Below, piece by piece: positions 16,192-24,467 of a stretch of 35,701 nt of DNA. The notes beneath the pieces were generated by a model. The model was given only the letters and a program-made list of their open reading frames with translations. It did not search any database and was not told where the DNA came from. This DNA is from a virus, in IMG/VR virus record IMGVR_UViG_3300031857_000648, positions 1 through 35,701 of that record. One strand, 5' to 3'. The translations under genes and the position numbers were made by a program. Numbering within the stretch: position 1 is the stretch's first letter; every line of letters begins with the position of its first letter.

Positions 16192-16205
16192 ATATTTATA
16201 ATAAA
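16192..16205 (+). promoter_or_regulatory. Late-promoter-like motif ATATTTATAATAAA
   Basis: Exact copy, 19 bases before the ATG at 16224, opening the baseplate/hub block. Confidence 0.6.
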
Positions 16206-16223
16206 CATTAATAATTTAAAACC

Positions 16224-16520
16224 ATGGGACTTTTAAATAAACTAACCACAGAAGGTTCAAACCTATCTAAATATGATGGAGCACAACCTCCAGTTAACCC
16301 ATTAGCAACTAAACAATCAAAATTACATGCTGATGGTAATCAACCTGGGTATTCATTAAACGGTAACAATGCTTCTACTGTTATCAATGATTATGGTAAT
16401 TATGAAGATGGTGTTAATAACGCTATTCCTCAACCATCAACATTAGATTTAAATGGTCAAATGCCAACTATTACACCAAGAGGACAAAAACTACCTTATT
16501 TAAAAAATCTACCTGGGTAA
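16224..16520 (+). CDS. Small virion protein with MGLLNKL N-terminus, unknown
   Basis: 98 residues, rich in Asn, Gly, Pro and Leu, with low predicted order after the first 20 residues. Its first residues (MGLLNKLTTEGSNLSKYDG) resemble those of the next gene (MSLLTKLNETNLRSLRYGKD), which starts two bases after its stop. The two may share a docking or assembly peptide, or this may be a duplicated remnant. No catalytic motif. Likely a minor baseplate or tail component by position; function unknown. Confidence 0.6.
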   Translation: MGLLNKLTTEGSNLSKYDGAQPPVNPLATKQSKLHADGNQPGYSLNGNNASTVINDYGNYEDGVNNAIPQPSTLDLNGQMPTITPRGQKLPYLKNLPG

Positions 16521-16522
16521 TA

Positions 16523-18340
16523 ATGAGTTTATTAACCAAACTAAATGAGACAAACCTTAGATCTTTACGCTATGGTAAGGATAAAGTTTTTGGTGGGTCT
16601 AGTAATCAACCATACATTACTAAACCTATACCAGATAATGACTCATCTATAGGCAACACTGGTGGGCCTGACTTTCTTTTAAGGGGAGGAACATTAGCTG
16701 TCACAAGCACAGCTGATGATGTGTCAAGACTAACTAAAATGTTTTTTGATACTAAATCATTTAATGGACAAGGATTTATTCTTAAACAAGCTTCATTATC
16801 ACTATCAGGTGTTAGAACACAAGCTAGTAATTTTCCTAATGGTTTAATAGCTGGGTATTCAATATTAAATGATGGTATATATTTACCTACTTCAACTTTA
16901 GCTCAAGCTGGAGGTAATGCTTTTGGAGTTCATTTTAATAAACAAGGACTACTTGGAGGAATTGAAAGTTTTATTGGTTTAGGTCAAGGATATTCAGCTA
17001 ATAAAAATAGTATAACTAGTACTAATTCTAATAGATTAATAGGATTATATGATAGTAAAATATTAGGAAATATTCTTCCTCTTAGCTTTACTACTGGTGG
17101 AAATAGTATAGCAACTGATCCAAATTATATTCTTAGTTATGTTGGAGGTCCTAACTCTGTTTTAGGAGTAGGTAGAACTAGAATTAAATTTGCTGATCAA
17201 AGAATAACTCGAGGTATTGGTGATGAATTTTATAATTATATTAATAGTACTTTTAGTACATTACCTTATTATTTAATAAATAATATAGCTAAAACAAATG
17301 AAACTAAAGGCTTAACAACTCCATTTTCTCCTAAAATTGTAGACTTTAGAAAAGATTTACAAGCCCAAATTTCTTCTATAATGTCTAAATCTCCTGATTA
17401 TTCAGGAAATGCGGCTATAGAACAAAGGGTATATCTTGGTAATCCTGGAGAAAGAGGAAATATTTCTAGTTATACTATTGGTAAAAGAGATTTCACTGGA
17501 AGAGTATTAAAAGCTTTAGATAAAATAAATGCTAAACCTTTATATCAGTCTAGATATGTAGATAATAAAGAAGTTAATGATTTAGTTAAATTTAGAATTG
17601 AAGCAATAAATAATAATGACCCAGGAGAAACTGTATTTATACACTTCAGAGCATTTTTAGATTCATTTTCTGATGCGTATAGCGCTACATGGAATCCAAC
17701 CCGTTATGTAGGTAGGGGTGAAGAATTTTATACATATGGTGGTTTTACTAGAGGAATAACAATGGGTTGGACAATAGCAGCTCAATCAAAACGAGAGTTA
17801 ATACCAATGCATCAAAAACTTAATTATTTAGCTTCTAATTTAACACCAGATTATAGTAATAATGGTTATATGAGAGGTCCAATGATGAGATTAACTGTAG
17901 GAGGATATTTATATTCTCAACCTGGTTTTATAACTAACTTAACATATACTATAGATGAAAGTTCTCCTTGGGAAATTGGTATAAATGATACAGATGCTGG
18001 AAATGATAACTCAGTTAAAGAATTACCTCATGTTATAAGAGCAAGTATGAATTACACTCCAATACATGAATTTGTACCTCGTAAACAAACAAACCAATAT
18101 ACAGGCCCATCAGCGGGTCAAAATACAGGTAATTATATATCAGCTTTTGGCCCAGAACGTTATATAGCTTTAAAAGCAGGTGATAATACTAATAATTATG
18201 ATGATTCAAGATATTTACCTCAATTAAAAGACTATGTTGAATTTCAACCTCCAATAGAAAATCCTGAGGATATAGATTTAATTGGATTAGCAGGCCCAGA
18301 AACAATTCAATCATTCCCAGAAATAACACTTAATAGATAA
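16523..18340 (+). CDS. Large tail/baseplate structural protein
   Basis: 605 residues without membrane segments or catalytic motifs. The C-terminal third (about 370-540) has an ordered beta-rich region: VFIHFRAFLDSFSD, TWNPTRYVGRGEEFYTYGGFTR, ITMGWTIAAQSKRELIPMHQKLNYLAS, YMRGPMMRLTVGGYLY. This pattern of an aromatic WNP..GR..FY.Y.GFTR strand pair plus a helix resembles tail-tube-like or baseplate adaptor folds. Its place before a gp53-like protein and the hub suggests a tube-initiator or inner-baseplate role analogous to T4 gp48/gp54. This is inference, as I cannot show homology. The gene belongs to the unit started by the late motif at 16192. Confidence 0.6.
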   Translation: MSLLTKLNETNLRSLRYGKDKVFGGSSNQPYITKPIPDNDSSIGNTGGPDFLLRGGTLAVTSTADDVSRLTKMFFDTKSFNGQGFILKQASLSLSGVRTQASNFPNGLIAGYSILNDGIYLPTSTLAQAGGNAFGVHFNKQGLLGGIESFIGLGQGYSANKNSITSTNSNRLIGLYDSKILGNILPLSFTTGGNSIATDPNYILSYVGGPNSVLGVGRTRIKFADQRITRGIGDEFYNYINSTFSTLPYYLINNIAKTNETKGLTTPFSPKIVDFRKDLQAQISSIMSKSPDYSGNAAIEQRVYLGNPGERGNISSYTIGKRDFTGRVLKALDKINAKPLYQSRYVDNKEVNDLVKFRIEAINNNDPGETVFIHFRAFLDSFSDAYSATWNPTRYVGRGEEFYTYGGFTRGITMGWTIAAQSKRELIPMHQKLNYLASNLTPDYSNNGYMRGPMMRLTVGGYLYSQPGFITNLTYTIDESSPWEIGINDTDAGNDNSVKELPHVIRASMNYTPIHEFVPRKQTNQYTGPSAGQNTGNYISAFGPERYIALKAGDNTNNYDDSRYLPQLKDYVEFQPPIENPEDIDLIGLAGPETIQSFPEITLNR

Positions 18341-18352
18341 TAACTTTATTAA

Positions 18353-18649
18353 ATGAACCGTTATCAAAATATACCAATAACTAAAATAGACAAAAAACGA
18401 GTTTACCAAACAACTCGTTATCCGGAAATTCCTTTGTCTGAAAATGATATTTATGTATATACAATTCAGGGAGATAGATTTGATGTATTAGCCCAACAAT
18501 ACTATAGTGATAGTTCATTGTGGTGGATTATATCAATAGCAAATGATAATTTGCCTCAAAATTCATTAATTATACCTGAAGGACTACAAATAAGAATACC
18601 AACTAATATAGCAGATATTATACAAGCATTTAACTTAATAAACTCTTAA
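18353..18649 (+). CDS. Baseplate wedge protein with LysM-like fold (gp53-like)
   Basis: 98 residues. The core GDRFDVLAQQYYSDSSLWWIISIAN followed by PEGLQIRIP (about 40-83) is the LysM-like pattern found in T4 gp53 and P2 gpX-type baseplate proteins: D.LA..YYGD..LWW.I..AN, then a P.G..L.IP ending. T4 gp53 is 196 residues, so this is a minimal version. In T4, gp53 joins neighbouring baseplate wedges around the hub. The next gene, two bases downstream, is the hub-lysozyme protein, consistent with a central baseplate module. Confidence 0.8.
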   Translation: MNRYQNIPITKIDKKRVYQTTRYPEIPLSENDIYVYTIQGDRFDVLAQQYYSDSSLWWIISIANDNLPQNSLIIPEGLQIRIPTNIADIIQAFNLINS

Positions 18650-18650
18650 T

Positions 18651-21497
18651 ATGAATATAATAGGAGAAGGTTTTCATGAAAATATCATCACTGAGATAGA
18701 TAGAAGACAAAAAATACAAGGGTATAGAGCTTCTACTCAAAATACTTTAGTTCCACAAGTTTTAGATTATCTACATACTAGAACAGGGTGGGTTAAAATG
18801 ATTTCATCTGTTGATATAATTAACATTAATACTTTAAACTCTCCTTCAATTAAAACATTAGGATTAAATGGTCCTGATTTAGCTAAAAAATTTATATTAT
18901 TTAACGGTATTAGTGAATTTCAAAATCCAAATCCTAGAGGAGGAATAATGGGTTTTGAATGGAACGCTAATGAAAAAATATCTAATATTTTAGCTAACGG
19001 TAAAGCCTATGGTATAGGTGATACCCAAAACTTTGGTCAGTCTCCAATGATGGGTATAACATCAGCTAATATAAAAACTGAGACTAGAGGTAGTTTAAAA
19101 ACAGCAACCATCCAAATTAAAGCTTGGAATAAACTTCAGTTTGATATAATTGATAATTTATACTTAAGATTAGGTTATAATGTTTTATTAGAATGGGGTT
19201 ACTCACATTATTTTCAAAATAAAAATGGTGGTCTTTCAGATTTAAGTCCAAACCTATGTAGTCTTGAAAATGATTTTTTTAATGGTAAATATGATTATTA
19301 TGGTTTGTTAGAACGAGCTCAAAAAGAACGTTTTAAATCATTTGGTAATTATGATGCATTAATAGGTAGAGTAGTTAACTTTAATTGGGAATTTAAAACA
19401 GATGGAAGTTATGATATAACTGTAATATTAAGAAGTCAAGGAGATGTTATTGAATCTTTAAAAACTAATGTTTTATTAGACACTAAACCTCTATCTATAA
19501 CTGACATTTTAGTTAATAGTGGTATCAATCCAAATACTATACTTCAAAATACTGTTGTAAACCAAATTTCTTCTCCACAAAAATCATCACCCTCACCCAC
19601 AACAGAAACTATAGATCAATCTACTGAATTAGGTAAACTTTATTACAAATGTAAAAATATACTTGATAAAGTGACTGAGAAAAAAGCAGGATGTTCTGTG
19701 ACTAGTTTAAACACCACTGATAAAGCTGATATTTTAAGACAAGAATTTAGAGATAATACTAATGTACAATATTATATTAGATTAGGTTCATTACTAGAAT
19801 GGATTGAAAATAATATTATACCTAAATTAAAATTTAATGATAAAACTCCTCCTATTCTAAAATTTGATTATGATACTGAGTCTAATTTGATTTATGCTTT
19901 AGGTAGTGGTTATTCTTTTAGTTCTAATTTAAATTCTTGTTTAATTAAAAGTACTGTAATATTAGATAATCAAACATACATTATAGCTCCAAACGCTGAA
20001 AGATTTTTAGATGTTGTTAAAAATAAAGCTACAAATACTGATTCTGAGTATCAAGCTGGTAAGTTAATGAACATATATCTTAATTTTAACTTTTTGTTAA
20101 CTTCACTTACCAATAATATAAATAAAGATGATGGCAAAGCATATTTAATTAAATTTTTACAAGGTATATGTAGTGAAATCAATTCATCTTTAGGTAATGT
20201 TAATATGTTAAATGTAACTGTAGATGAACCATCTAATAAAGTAGTTATAATAGACCAAAACTCAATACCTAATAGAGACAAAATTATTAAATCAGTTAGT
20301 CCATTTAGTAACACAGAAATAGCTAAATTTGAATTATTTGGTTATAAAAATTTAAACACTACAAGTTCTATTGGTACTTTTGTTCAAAATTTTTCATTAA
20401 AAACAGGTATTACTCCTGCATTTGCAAGCATGATAAATATAGGAGCAACATCTCAAGGCTATGTTGTAGGTGAAGAAGCGACTATTTTATCTCGAATTAA
20501 TAGAGGTTTAAAAGACAGAGTTAAACCTGAAATTGTAAACGCAGATTATAGTACAACAAATGTAACTTCATCTTTAGAAAGTACTAAAGCTAAATTTGAA
20601 GAAAATGCTATTTCTTTAGCTGAATATATTAAAATGATATTTTCTCCTGGACCTAGTACACTTCCAGTTTTAGCTCAAGATTTGATTTCTGATATACAAA
20701 ATACTTTACGAAATACTATTGAAACTGGAGAGGCTTATAACGCTATATCAGCGTCTATTTCTAACCCAAATGTAGCCTCAAACAGAAGTGGATTTATACC
20801 TTTTAATCTATCATTAACTATAGACGGACTATCAGGTATGAAAGTGTATCAAAAGTTTACTGTTAATAATGATTATTTACCAAGTAATTATCCTGAGTCT
20901 TTAGAATTTATAGTTACTTCAATTAACCATGTAATTCAAGATAATAAATGGATAACTCAAATTGAATCATTATCTTTACCTAAAACTACTACTCAAGCTA
21001 AATTATCCTCAACTTTACCACCTCTAAATAACCCAGAATTAAGAGTCTTAAGTGTCGCCTCAGCTTTAAATACAGATTCATTTAATAAAAGAAATGAAAT
21101 ACAAACTGCTATACAATACTTTAAAGGTAAAGGATTAACAGCTCCTCAAGTAGCTGGTATAATAGGTAATTTATTATTAGAATCTGGACTTGAGCCATTA
21201 AGAGTTAATAGTATAGGAGCAATAGGTATAGCCCAATGGTTAGGAGATAGAAAAACAAAATTACTTAGAAATCCAAATTATACAAAATATCTAACTCAAT
21301 TAGCATTTATTTGGGTTGAATTAAGCTCAACAGAGAAAAACGCACTTAAAGAACTAAAAAAACAAACTACATCACAAGGCGCGGCTTATACTTTTGACAA
21401 ATATTATGAACGAAGTGGAAGTTCAGGTGTTCCTAAACGTATAGGATATGCTAATGATATACTAAATAAGATAAATTCAGGTATTTATGTTTGGTAA
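18651..21497 (+). CDS. Baseplate hub protein fused to a C-terminal tail lysozyme domain
   Basis: 948 residues. Residues about 80-275 contain a beta-rich hub-like region (SANIKTETRGSLKTATIQIKAW, LYLRLGYNVLLEWGYSHYF), followed by a Ser/Thr/Pro-rich linker near 315-325 and a long mixed region to about 790. The last 148 residues (801-948) match the phage tail lysozyme type: AIQYFKGKGLTAPQVAGIIG, NLLLESGLEP with probable catalytic Glu844, then IGAIGIAQWLGDRKTKL, and a closing YYERSG/YANDIL. The enzyme would cut peptidoglycan locally as the tail penetrates. In T4 the hub (gp27) and lysozyme spike (gp5) are separate; here one polypeptide seems to carry hub and lysozyme. Confidence 0.75.
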   Translation: MNIIGEGFHENIITEIDRRQKIQGYRASTQNTLVPQVLDYLHTRTGWVKMISSVDIININTLNSPSIKTLGLNGPDLAKKFILFNGISEFQNPNPRGGIMGFEWNANEKISNILANGKAYGIGDTQNFGQSPMMGITSANIKTETRGSLKTATIQIKAWNKLQFDIIDNLYLRLGYNVLLEWGYSHYFQNKNGGLSDLSPNLCSLENDFFNGKYDYYGLLERAQKERFKSFGNYDALIGRVVNFNWEFKTDGSYDITVILRSQGDVIESLKTNVLLDTKPLSITDILVNSGINPNTILQNTVVNQISSPQKSSPSPTTETIDQSTELGKLYYKCKNILDKVTEKKAGCSVTSLNTTDKADILRQEFRDNTNVQYYIRLGSLLEWIENNIIPKLKFNDKTPPILKFDYDTESNLIYALGSGYSFSSNLNSCLIKSTVILDNQTYIIAPNAERFLDVVKNKATNTDSEYQAGKLMNIYLNFNFLLTSLTNNINKDDGKAYLIKFLQGICSEINSSLGNVNMLNVTVDEPSNKVVIIDQNSIPNRDKIIKSVSPFSNTEIAKFELFGYKNLNTTSSIGTFVQNFSLKTGITPAFASMINIGATSQGYVVGEEATILSRINRGLKDRVKPEIVNADYSTTNVTSSLESTKAKFEENAISLAEYIKMIFSPGPSTLPVLAQDLISDIQNTLRNTIETGEAYNAISASISNPNVASNRSGFIPFNLSLTIDGLSGMKVYQKFTVNNDYLPSNYPESLEFIVTSINHVIQDNKWITQIESLSLPKTTTQAKLSSTLPPLNNPELRVLSVASALNTDSFNKRNEIQTAIQYFKGKGLTAPQVAGIIGNLLLESGLEPLRVNSIGAIGIAQWLGDRKTKLLRNPNYTKYLTQLAFIWVELSSTEKNALKELKKQTTSQGAAYTFDKYYERSGSSGVPKRIGYANDILNKINSGIYVW

Positions 21498-21499
21498 TT

Positions 21500-22099
21500 A
21501 TGTATTATCCTAAATCTCAAATAATAACAAATAAATATACTAACGGTAAAGAATTTGCGTTAGTAACTACTAATCAAGAATATATTGGTTATTATTGGCA
21601 AACGTCTAATAATAAATTTTATACTGGTAGAACTCCAGATGATATTACTGTAGTTGAATTAAAGAAAATTACAGTTACTGATTCTTTATTAGTTTCTAAC
21701 CAAAATATAGTTTCATATAATAATATTTCATCTAATAAAATTTATAATAATTTTAAACAAATAGATAGTTTAAAAGCATTATTAGTTCCAACCTACTATC
21801 AACCTCAACCAACTCAACAAGACTATCAAATAGGTGAATTTAGAAGATATTTTGTTAAAAAAACAAATGAATTGTTGTATATTGAGGTTAGTAAAGAAAC
21901 ATATGAGGCTATATTAAATAAAGACTCTAAATGGGTATGGTATGACTATTTTGCATTCAATATACCATGGCAAATAACAGGTAATAAACTACAGGTAGCT
22001 AAAACTAATAATAATATAGTTGATTTAACAATGAAGAATCTTTCATTAACTAAGTTCAATTTATACTTACGAGACGATTATACCAAATTTTATAAGTAA
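21500..22099 (+). CDS. Virion-associated protein, unknown (YYPKSQ family)
   Basis: 199 residues from ATG 21500, two bases after the hub stop; an upstream in-frame TTG at 21491 would overlap the hub and is not needed. The N-terminal half (YYPKSQIITNKYTNGKEFAL, then YIGYYWQTSNNKFYTGRTPDD) is very Tyr/Asn-rich. The C-terminal half is beta-like with conserved-looking aromatic residues (KWVWYDYFAFNIPW). I recall similar proteins near baseplate genes of Bacteroidota phages, without known function. Position at the end of the baseplate block suggests a wedge or peripheral baseplate component. Confidence 0.6.
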   Translation: MYYPKSQIITNKYTNGKEFALVTTNQEYIGYYWQTSNNKFYTGRTPDDITVVELKKITVTDSLLVSNQNIVSYNNISSNKIYNNFKQIDSLKALLVPTYYQPQPTQQDYQIGEFRRYFVKKTNELLYIEVSKETYEAILNKDSKWVWYDYFAFNIPWQITGNKLQVAKTNNNIVDLTMKNLSLTKFNLYLRDDYTKFYK

Positions 22100-22123
22100 T
22101 TTGATATTCCCACTTTTTTTTAT

Positions 22124-22137
22124 ATATTTATAATAAA
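22124..22137 (+). promoter_or_regulatory. Late-promoter-like motif ATATTTATAATAAA
   Basis: Exact copy, 12 bases before the ATG at 22149 and just after a T-run that may end the baseplate unit. Confidence 0.6.
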
Positions 22138-22148
22138 TTAGCAAAATA

Positions 22149-22625
22149 ATGAAACTACTAAATGAACAATTTGCCAGAATGCAAAGATTAGCTGGTTTAA
22201 TCACTGAAAGTGAATACAAAACTGTGTTAACTGAAAATACATTCTACCAAGACATGGTTAGTGCTAATCCAGGATGGGATAGAGAAACTGTCATGGATAT
22301 GGTAAAAGATGAGTATGAACAAGATAATCCTGAAGATTATGAAGAACATCAGGAATACTTAATGGATGCTGAAGAATGGTTTGATAAAGTACAATCATCA
22401 AGTCCAACTGTTAAACCTGGTGATAAAGTTGAAGTAATGGATAAAATGGCTAGGAAATTTGTTCCTGGTGTTATTGAAAAAGCTACCATGTTAAAAGGAA
22501 ATTTCATGTTTGCTGGTAAAGTAGAACCTAACAGAATACCAGGATGGATAATTAAAAATGAACTTGGTCAAGTAACAGGTATTCCTCAATATCAAGAAGG
22601 TATAATGTTTAAAAAAGTAGGATAA
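22149..22625 (+). CDS. Putative capsid-targeted internal protein 1
   Basis: 158 residues. The N-terminus (MKLLNEQFARMQRLAGLITE) is a short basic amphipathic helix ending in I-T-E, fitting the (I/L)-x-E rule of T4 prohead protease gp21 and resembling the capsid-targeting sequence of T4 internal proteins. The middle (about 35-80) is very acidic (DEYEQDNPEDYEEHQEY). The C-terminal part (KPGDKVEVMDKMARKFVPGVIEKA) looks like a small beta barrel. It follows a late motif, so it is a virion or assembly protein. No enzymatic motif. The targeting-peptide reading is an inference. Confidence 0.6.
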   Translation: MKLLNEQFARMQRLAGLITESEYKTVLTENTFYQDMVSANPGWDRETVMDMVKDEYEQDNPEDYEEHQEYLMDAEEWFDKVQSSSPTVKPGDKVEVMDKMARKFVPGVIEKATMLKGNFMFAGKVEPNRIPGWIIKNELGQVTGIPQYQEGIMFKKVG

Positions 22626-22657
22626 TAACACTCCATAATAAATTAAATGTTAAAATA

Positions 22658-23095
22658 ATGAAAACCCAACAATTAAGACAACTAATTCGTGAAGAAATAC
22701 GAAACACCGTAGCTGAAAAAAGAAATACTCCAAGAGCAAATGCATTAGAACTTACAGTTGATCAAATTATGATGGCTGCTCATACAGAAGCTGTAAGAAT
22801 GGCAGATGAGATGACTTTTGCTTCAATGATAGAGGTAGGTAATCAAATTAAAGGAAAAACAATTTCTATCCCAGGTGAGTTTCAAGGAACAATATTAGGT
22901 GTTATTCCTACTATGAAGTCAACCAGAAAACAAGGTCAATTAAAAGGGTACCCATCTATGAAGTCAGCAGAACCTGGGATCAAAGTTAAGATTACTAATG
23001 TTGAACCAACAAATACAACTGGTTTTGCTAAGGTAGGTAAGATTGTAGATTTAAGTTACTTCTACTGGGTAAATGTAGATGCTGAATTAATTTAA
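22658..23095 (+). CDS. Putative capsid-targeted internal protein 2
   Basis: 145 residues. The N-terminus (MKTQQLRQLIREEIRNTVAE) is a charged helix with L-I-R-E, again fitting an (I/L)-x-E cleavage rule. The rest has a helical middle (TVDQIMMAAHTEAVRMADEM) and a beta-rich C-terminus (GTILGVIPTMKSTRKQGQLK, VKITNVEPTN, VGKIVDLSYFYWVNVDAE) that may form a small barrel. A strong terminator follows, ending the late block. It is paired with the preceding gene, which has the same style of N-terminus. Function unknown beyond likely packaging into the head. Confidence 0.6.
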   Translation: MKTQQLRQLIREEIRNTVAEKRNTPRANALELTVDQIMMAAHTEAVRMADEMTFASMIEVGNQIKGKTISIPGEFQGTILGVIPTMKSTRKQGQLKGYPSMKSAEPGIKVKITNVEPTNTTGFAKVGKIVDLSYFYWVNVDAELI

Positions 23096-23115
23096 CAAAA
23101 TAATAAAATATATTC

Positions 23116-23145
23116 AAGGCTTGGGAAACCAAGCCTTTTTTATTT
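23116..23145 (+). terminator. Rho-independent terminator closing the virion block
   Basis: Perfect 9-bp stem AAGGCTTGG/CCAAGCCTT (23116-23124 with 23129-23137), loop GAAA read as G plus three A, followed by TTTTATTTT. It separates the late genes from the DNA polymerase. Confidence 0.92.
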
Positions 23146-23148
23146 TAA

Positions 23149-23180
23149 TTTGGCTTTACATTGTCATACCTTTATATTTC
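23149..23180 (+). promoter_or_regulatory. Bacteroidota-type promoter before DNA polymerase
   Basis: TTTG (23149-23152), a 20-base spacer, then TATATTTC (23173-23180), compared with the TTTG-N19-21-TAnnTTTG consensus of Bacteroidota. It lies just after the terminator and 22 bases before the ATG at 23202. Confidence 0.55.
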
Positions 23181-23201
23181 TAGTAAATAAAGGTTATAAG
23201 A

Positions 23202-24467
23202 ATGTTTTGGTTATTAGAAAATACATCTCAGTTAAAGCAATTTTACAATAAAGGATATGATGAGATATTTGTTGAAGTAATTCCATTTCATGATTTAGTA
23301 CATCCTAAACTAAATAAAGTATCACTAGTTTATATTCGTCCGGTTAAAGGTCGCAAAGGTTTTATTATCTGCATTGACCATAGTGAGACAATGTCTATTG
23401 ACAAGTCTCATATTCTTGCTTTATTTAAAACTTATAAAACAGTTTATACAACTGATCAAAAGAATTTCTTATATTATTTTACCCTTAATAACTTAGTTGA
23501 CATATCTTTTAATGCTCCTGAGTTTCGTGAAGTTAATACTAACGCTCATACATTTTTTTATACTAACCATCCAAGTAAGTTAGATATAAATAGATTAATA
23601 CCTGTGGTTAAACATTATGAAAAATGTGAGAATATTTATAAACAATATAAAGAATACTGTTATGAACAAAATAAATTCTACTCTAAAATATCTAAGGTAT
23701 TTTATGCTATTGAAAATAATGGAATTAACATTAATAGAAAATACTTTGACAAACATTTTGAATTACCCAATGATTCGTTCTCTATTAATAACTCCAGAAT
23801 ATATACCAGTTATAATTTACACACTACAACAGGTAGACCATCAAACGCTTTTAATAGTATAAATTTTGCCGCTTTAGGTAAAGATAATGGGTCTCGTAAA
23901 TCATTTGTTCCTCGTAACAATCATTTTCTCGAGATAGATATTAGTGCCTATCACCCTACTTTAGCTGCTCAACTCATATCCTATCCCACCCACCCAGAGC
24001 AAATATACGCTGAGTTTGCTAAAGTAGCTAAAGTTGGAATAAAGGAGGCTAAAGAGCTAATGTTTCGTCAACTCTATGGAGGCATAATGGATAAATATAA
24101 GTTTTGGGATTACTTTGAACAGGTACAAGACTATATAGATAAGTTGTGGAATCAGTACCAAACTGTTGGTTATATTAATTGTCCTGTATCAGGTCATATA
24201 TTTCATAAATCCAAACTAGAAAACGTTAATTCCAACAAATTATTTAACTATGTGTTACAAAATCTAGAAACATCAAATAATGTTAAAATAATATGGGATA
24301 TATTGAAAATATTAAAAGGTAAAAATACCAAATTAGTACTTTATACTTATGATGCGTTTTTATTTGATATGGATGAGAATGAAAACTTAACTGAAGATAT
24401 TAAACAAGTATTTGATAAATATAAATTAAGCATTAAAACAAAAATAGGACACAATTATGATTTTTAA
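23202..24467 (+). CDS. Compact divergent family A DNA polymerase
   Basis: 421 residues. The polymerase signatures are visible: TTGRPSN (209-215); motif A EIDISAYHPTL with metal-binding Asp246; motif B K284-ELM-F288-RQL-Y292-G, matching KxxxFxxxYG; and motif C YTYDAF with Asp384 in place of the usual HDE. E. coli Pol I's motif A Glu710 position seems to be His here. The N-terminal 130 residues occupy the place of the 3'-5' exonuclease domain, but I see no clear DxE motif, so proofreading may be lost. There is no 5' nuclease domain; a separate FEN-type gene lies at 26927. T4 itself uses a family B polymerase, so the replication set is mosaic. Overlaps the next gene by 11 bases. Confidence 0.8.
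   Translation: MFWLLENTSQLKQFYNKGYDEIFVEVIPFHDLVHPKLNKVSLVYIRPVKGRKGFIICIDHSETMSIDKSHILALFKTYKTVYTTDQKNFLYYFTLNNLVDISFNAPEFREVNTNAHTFFYTNHPSKLDINRLIPVVKHYEKCENIYKQYKEYCYEQNKFYSKISKVFYAIENNGININRKYFDKHFELPNDSFSINNSRIYTSYNLHTTTGRPSNAFNSINFAALGKDNGSRKSFVPRNNHFLEIDISAYHPTLAAQLISYPTHPEQIYAEFAKVAKVGIKEAKELMFRQLYGGIMDKYKFWDYFEQVQDYIDKLWNQYQTVGYINCPVSGHIFHKSKLENVNSNKLFNYVLQNLETSNNVKIIWDILKILKGKNTKLVLYTYDAFLFDMDENENLTEDIKQVFDKYKLSIKTKIGHNYDF

Noticed and set aside
2310-22137. Reading the recurrent motif as T4-type late promoters (TATAAATA) on the minus strand
   Set aside because: No minus-strand genes are present, and each copy has a fixed relation to a + strand start codon.
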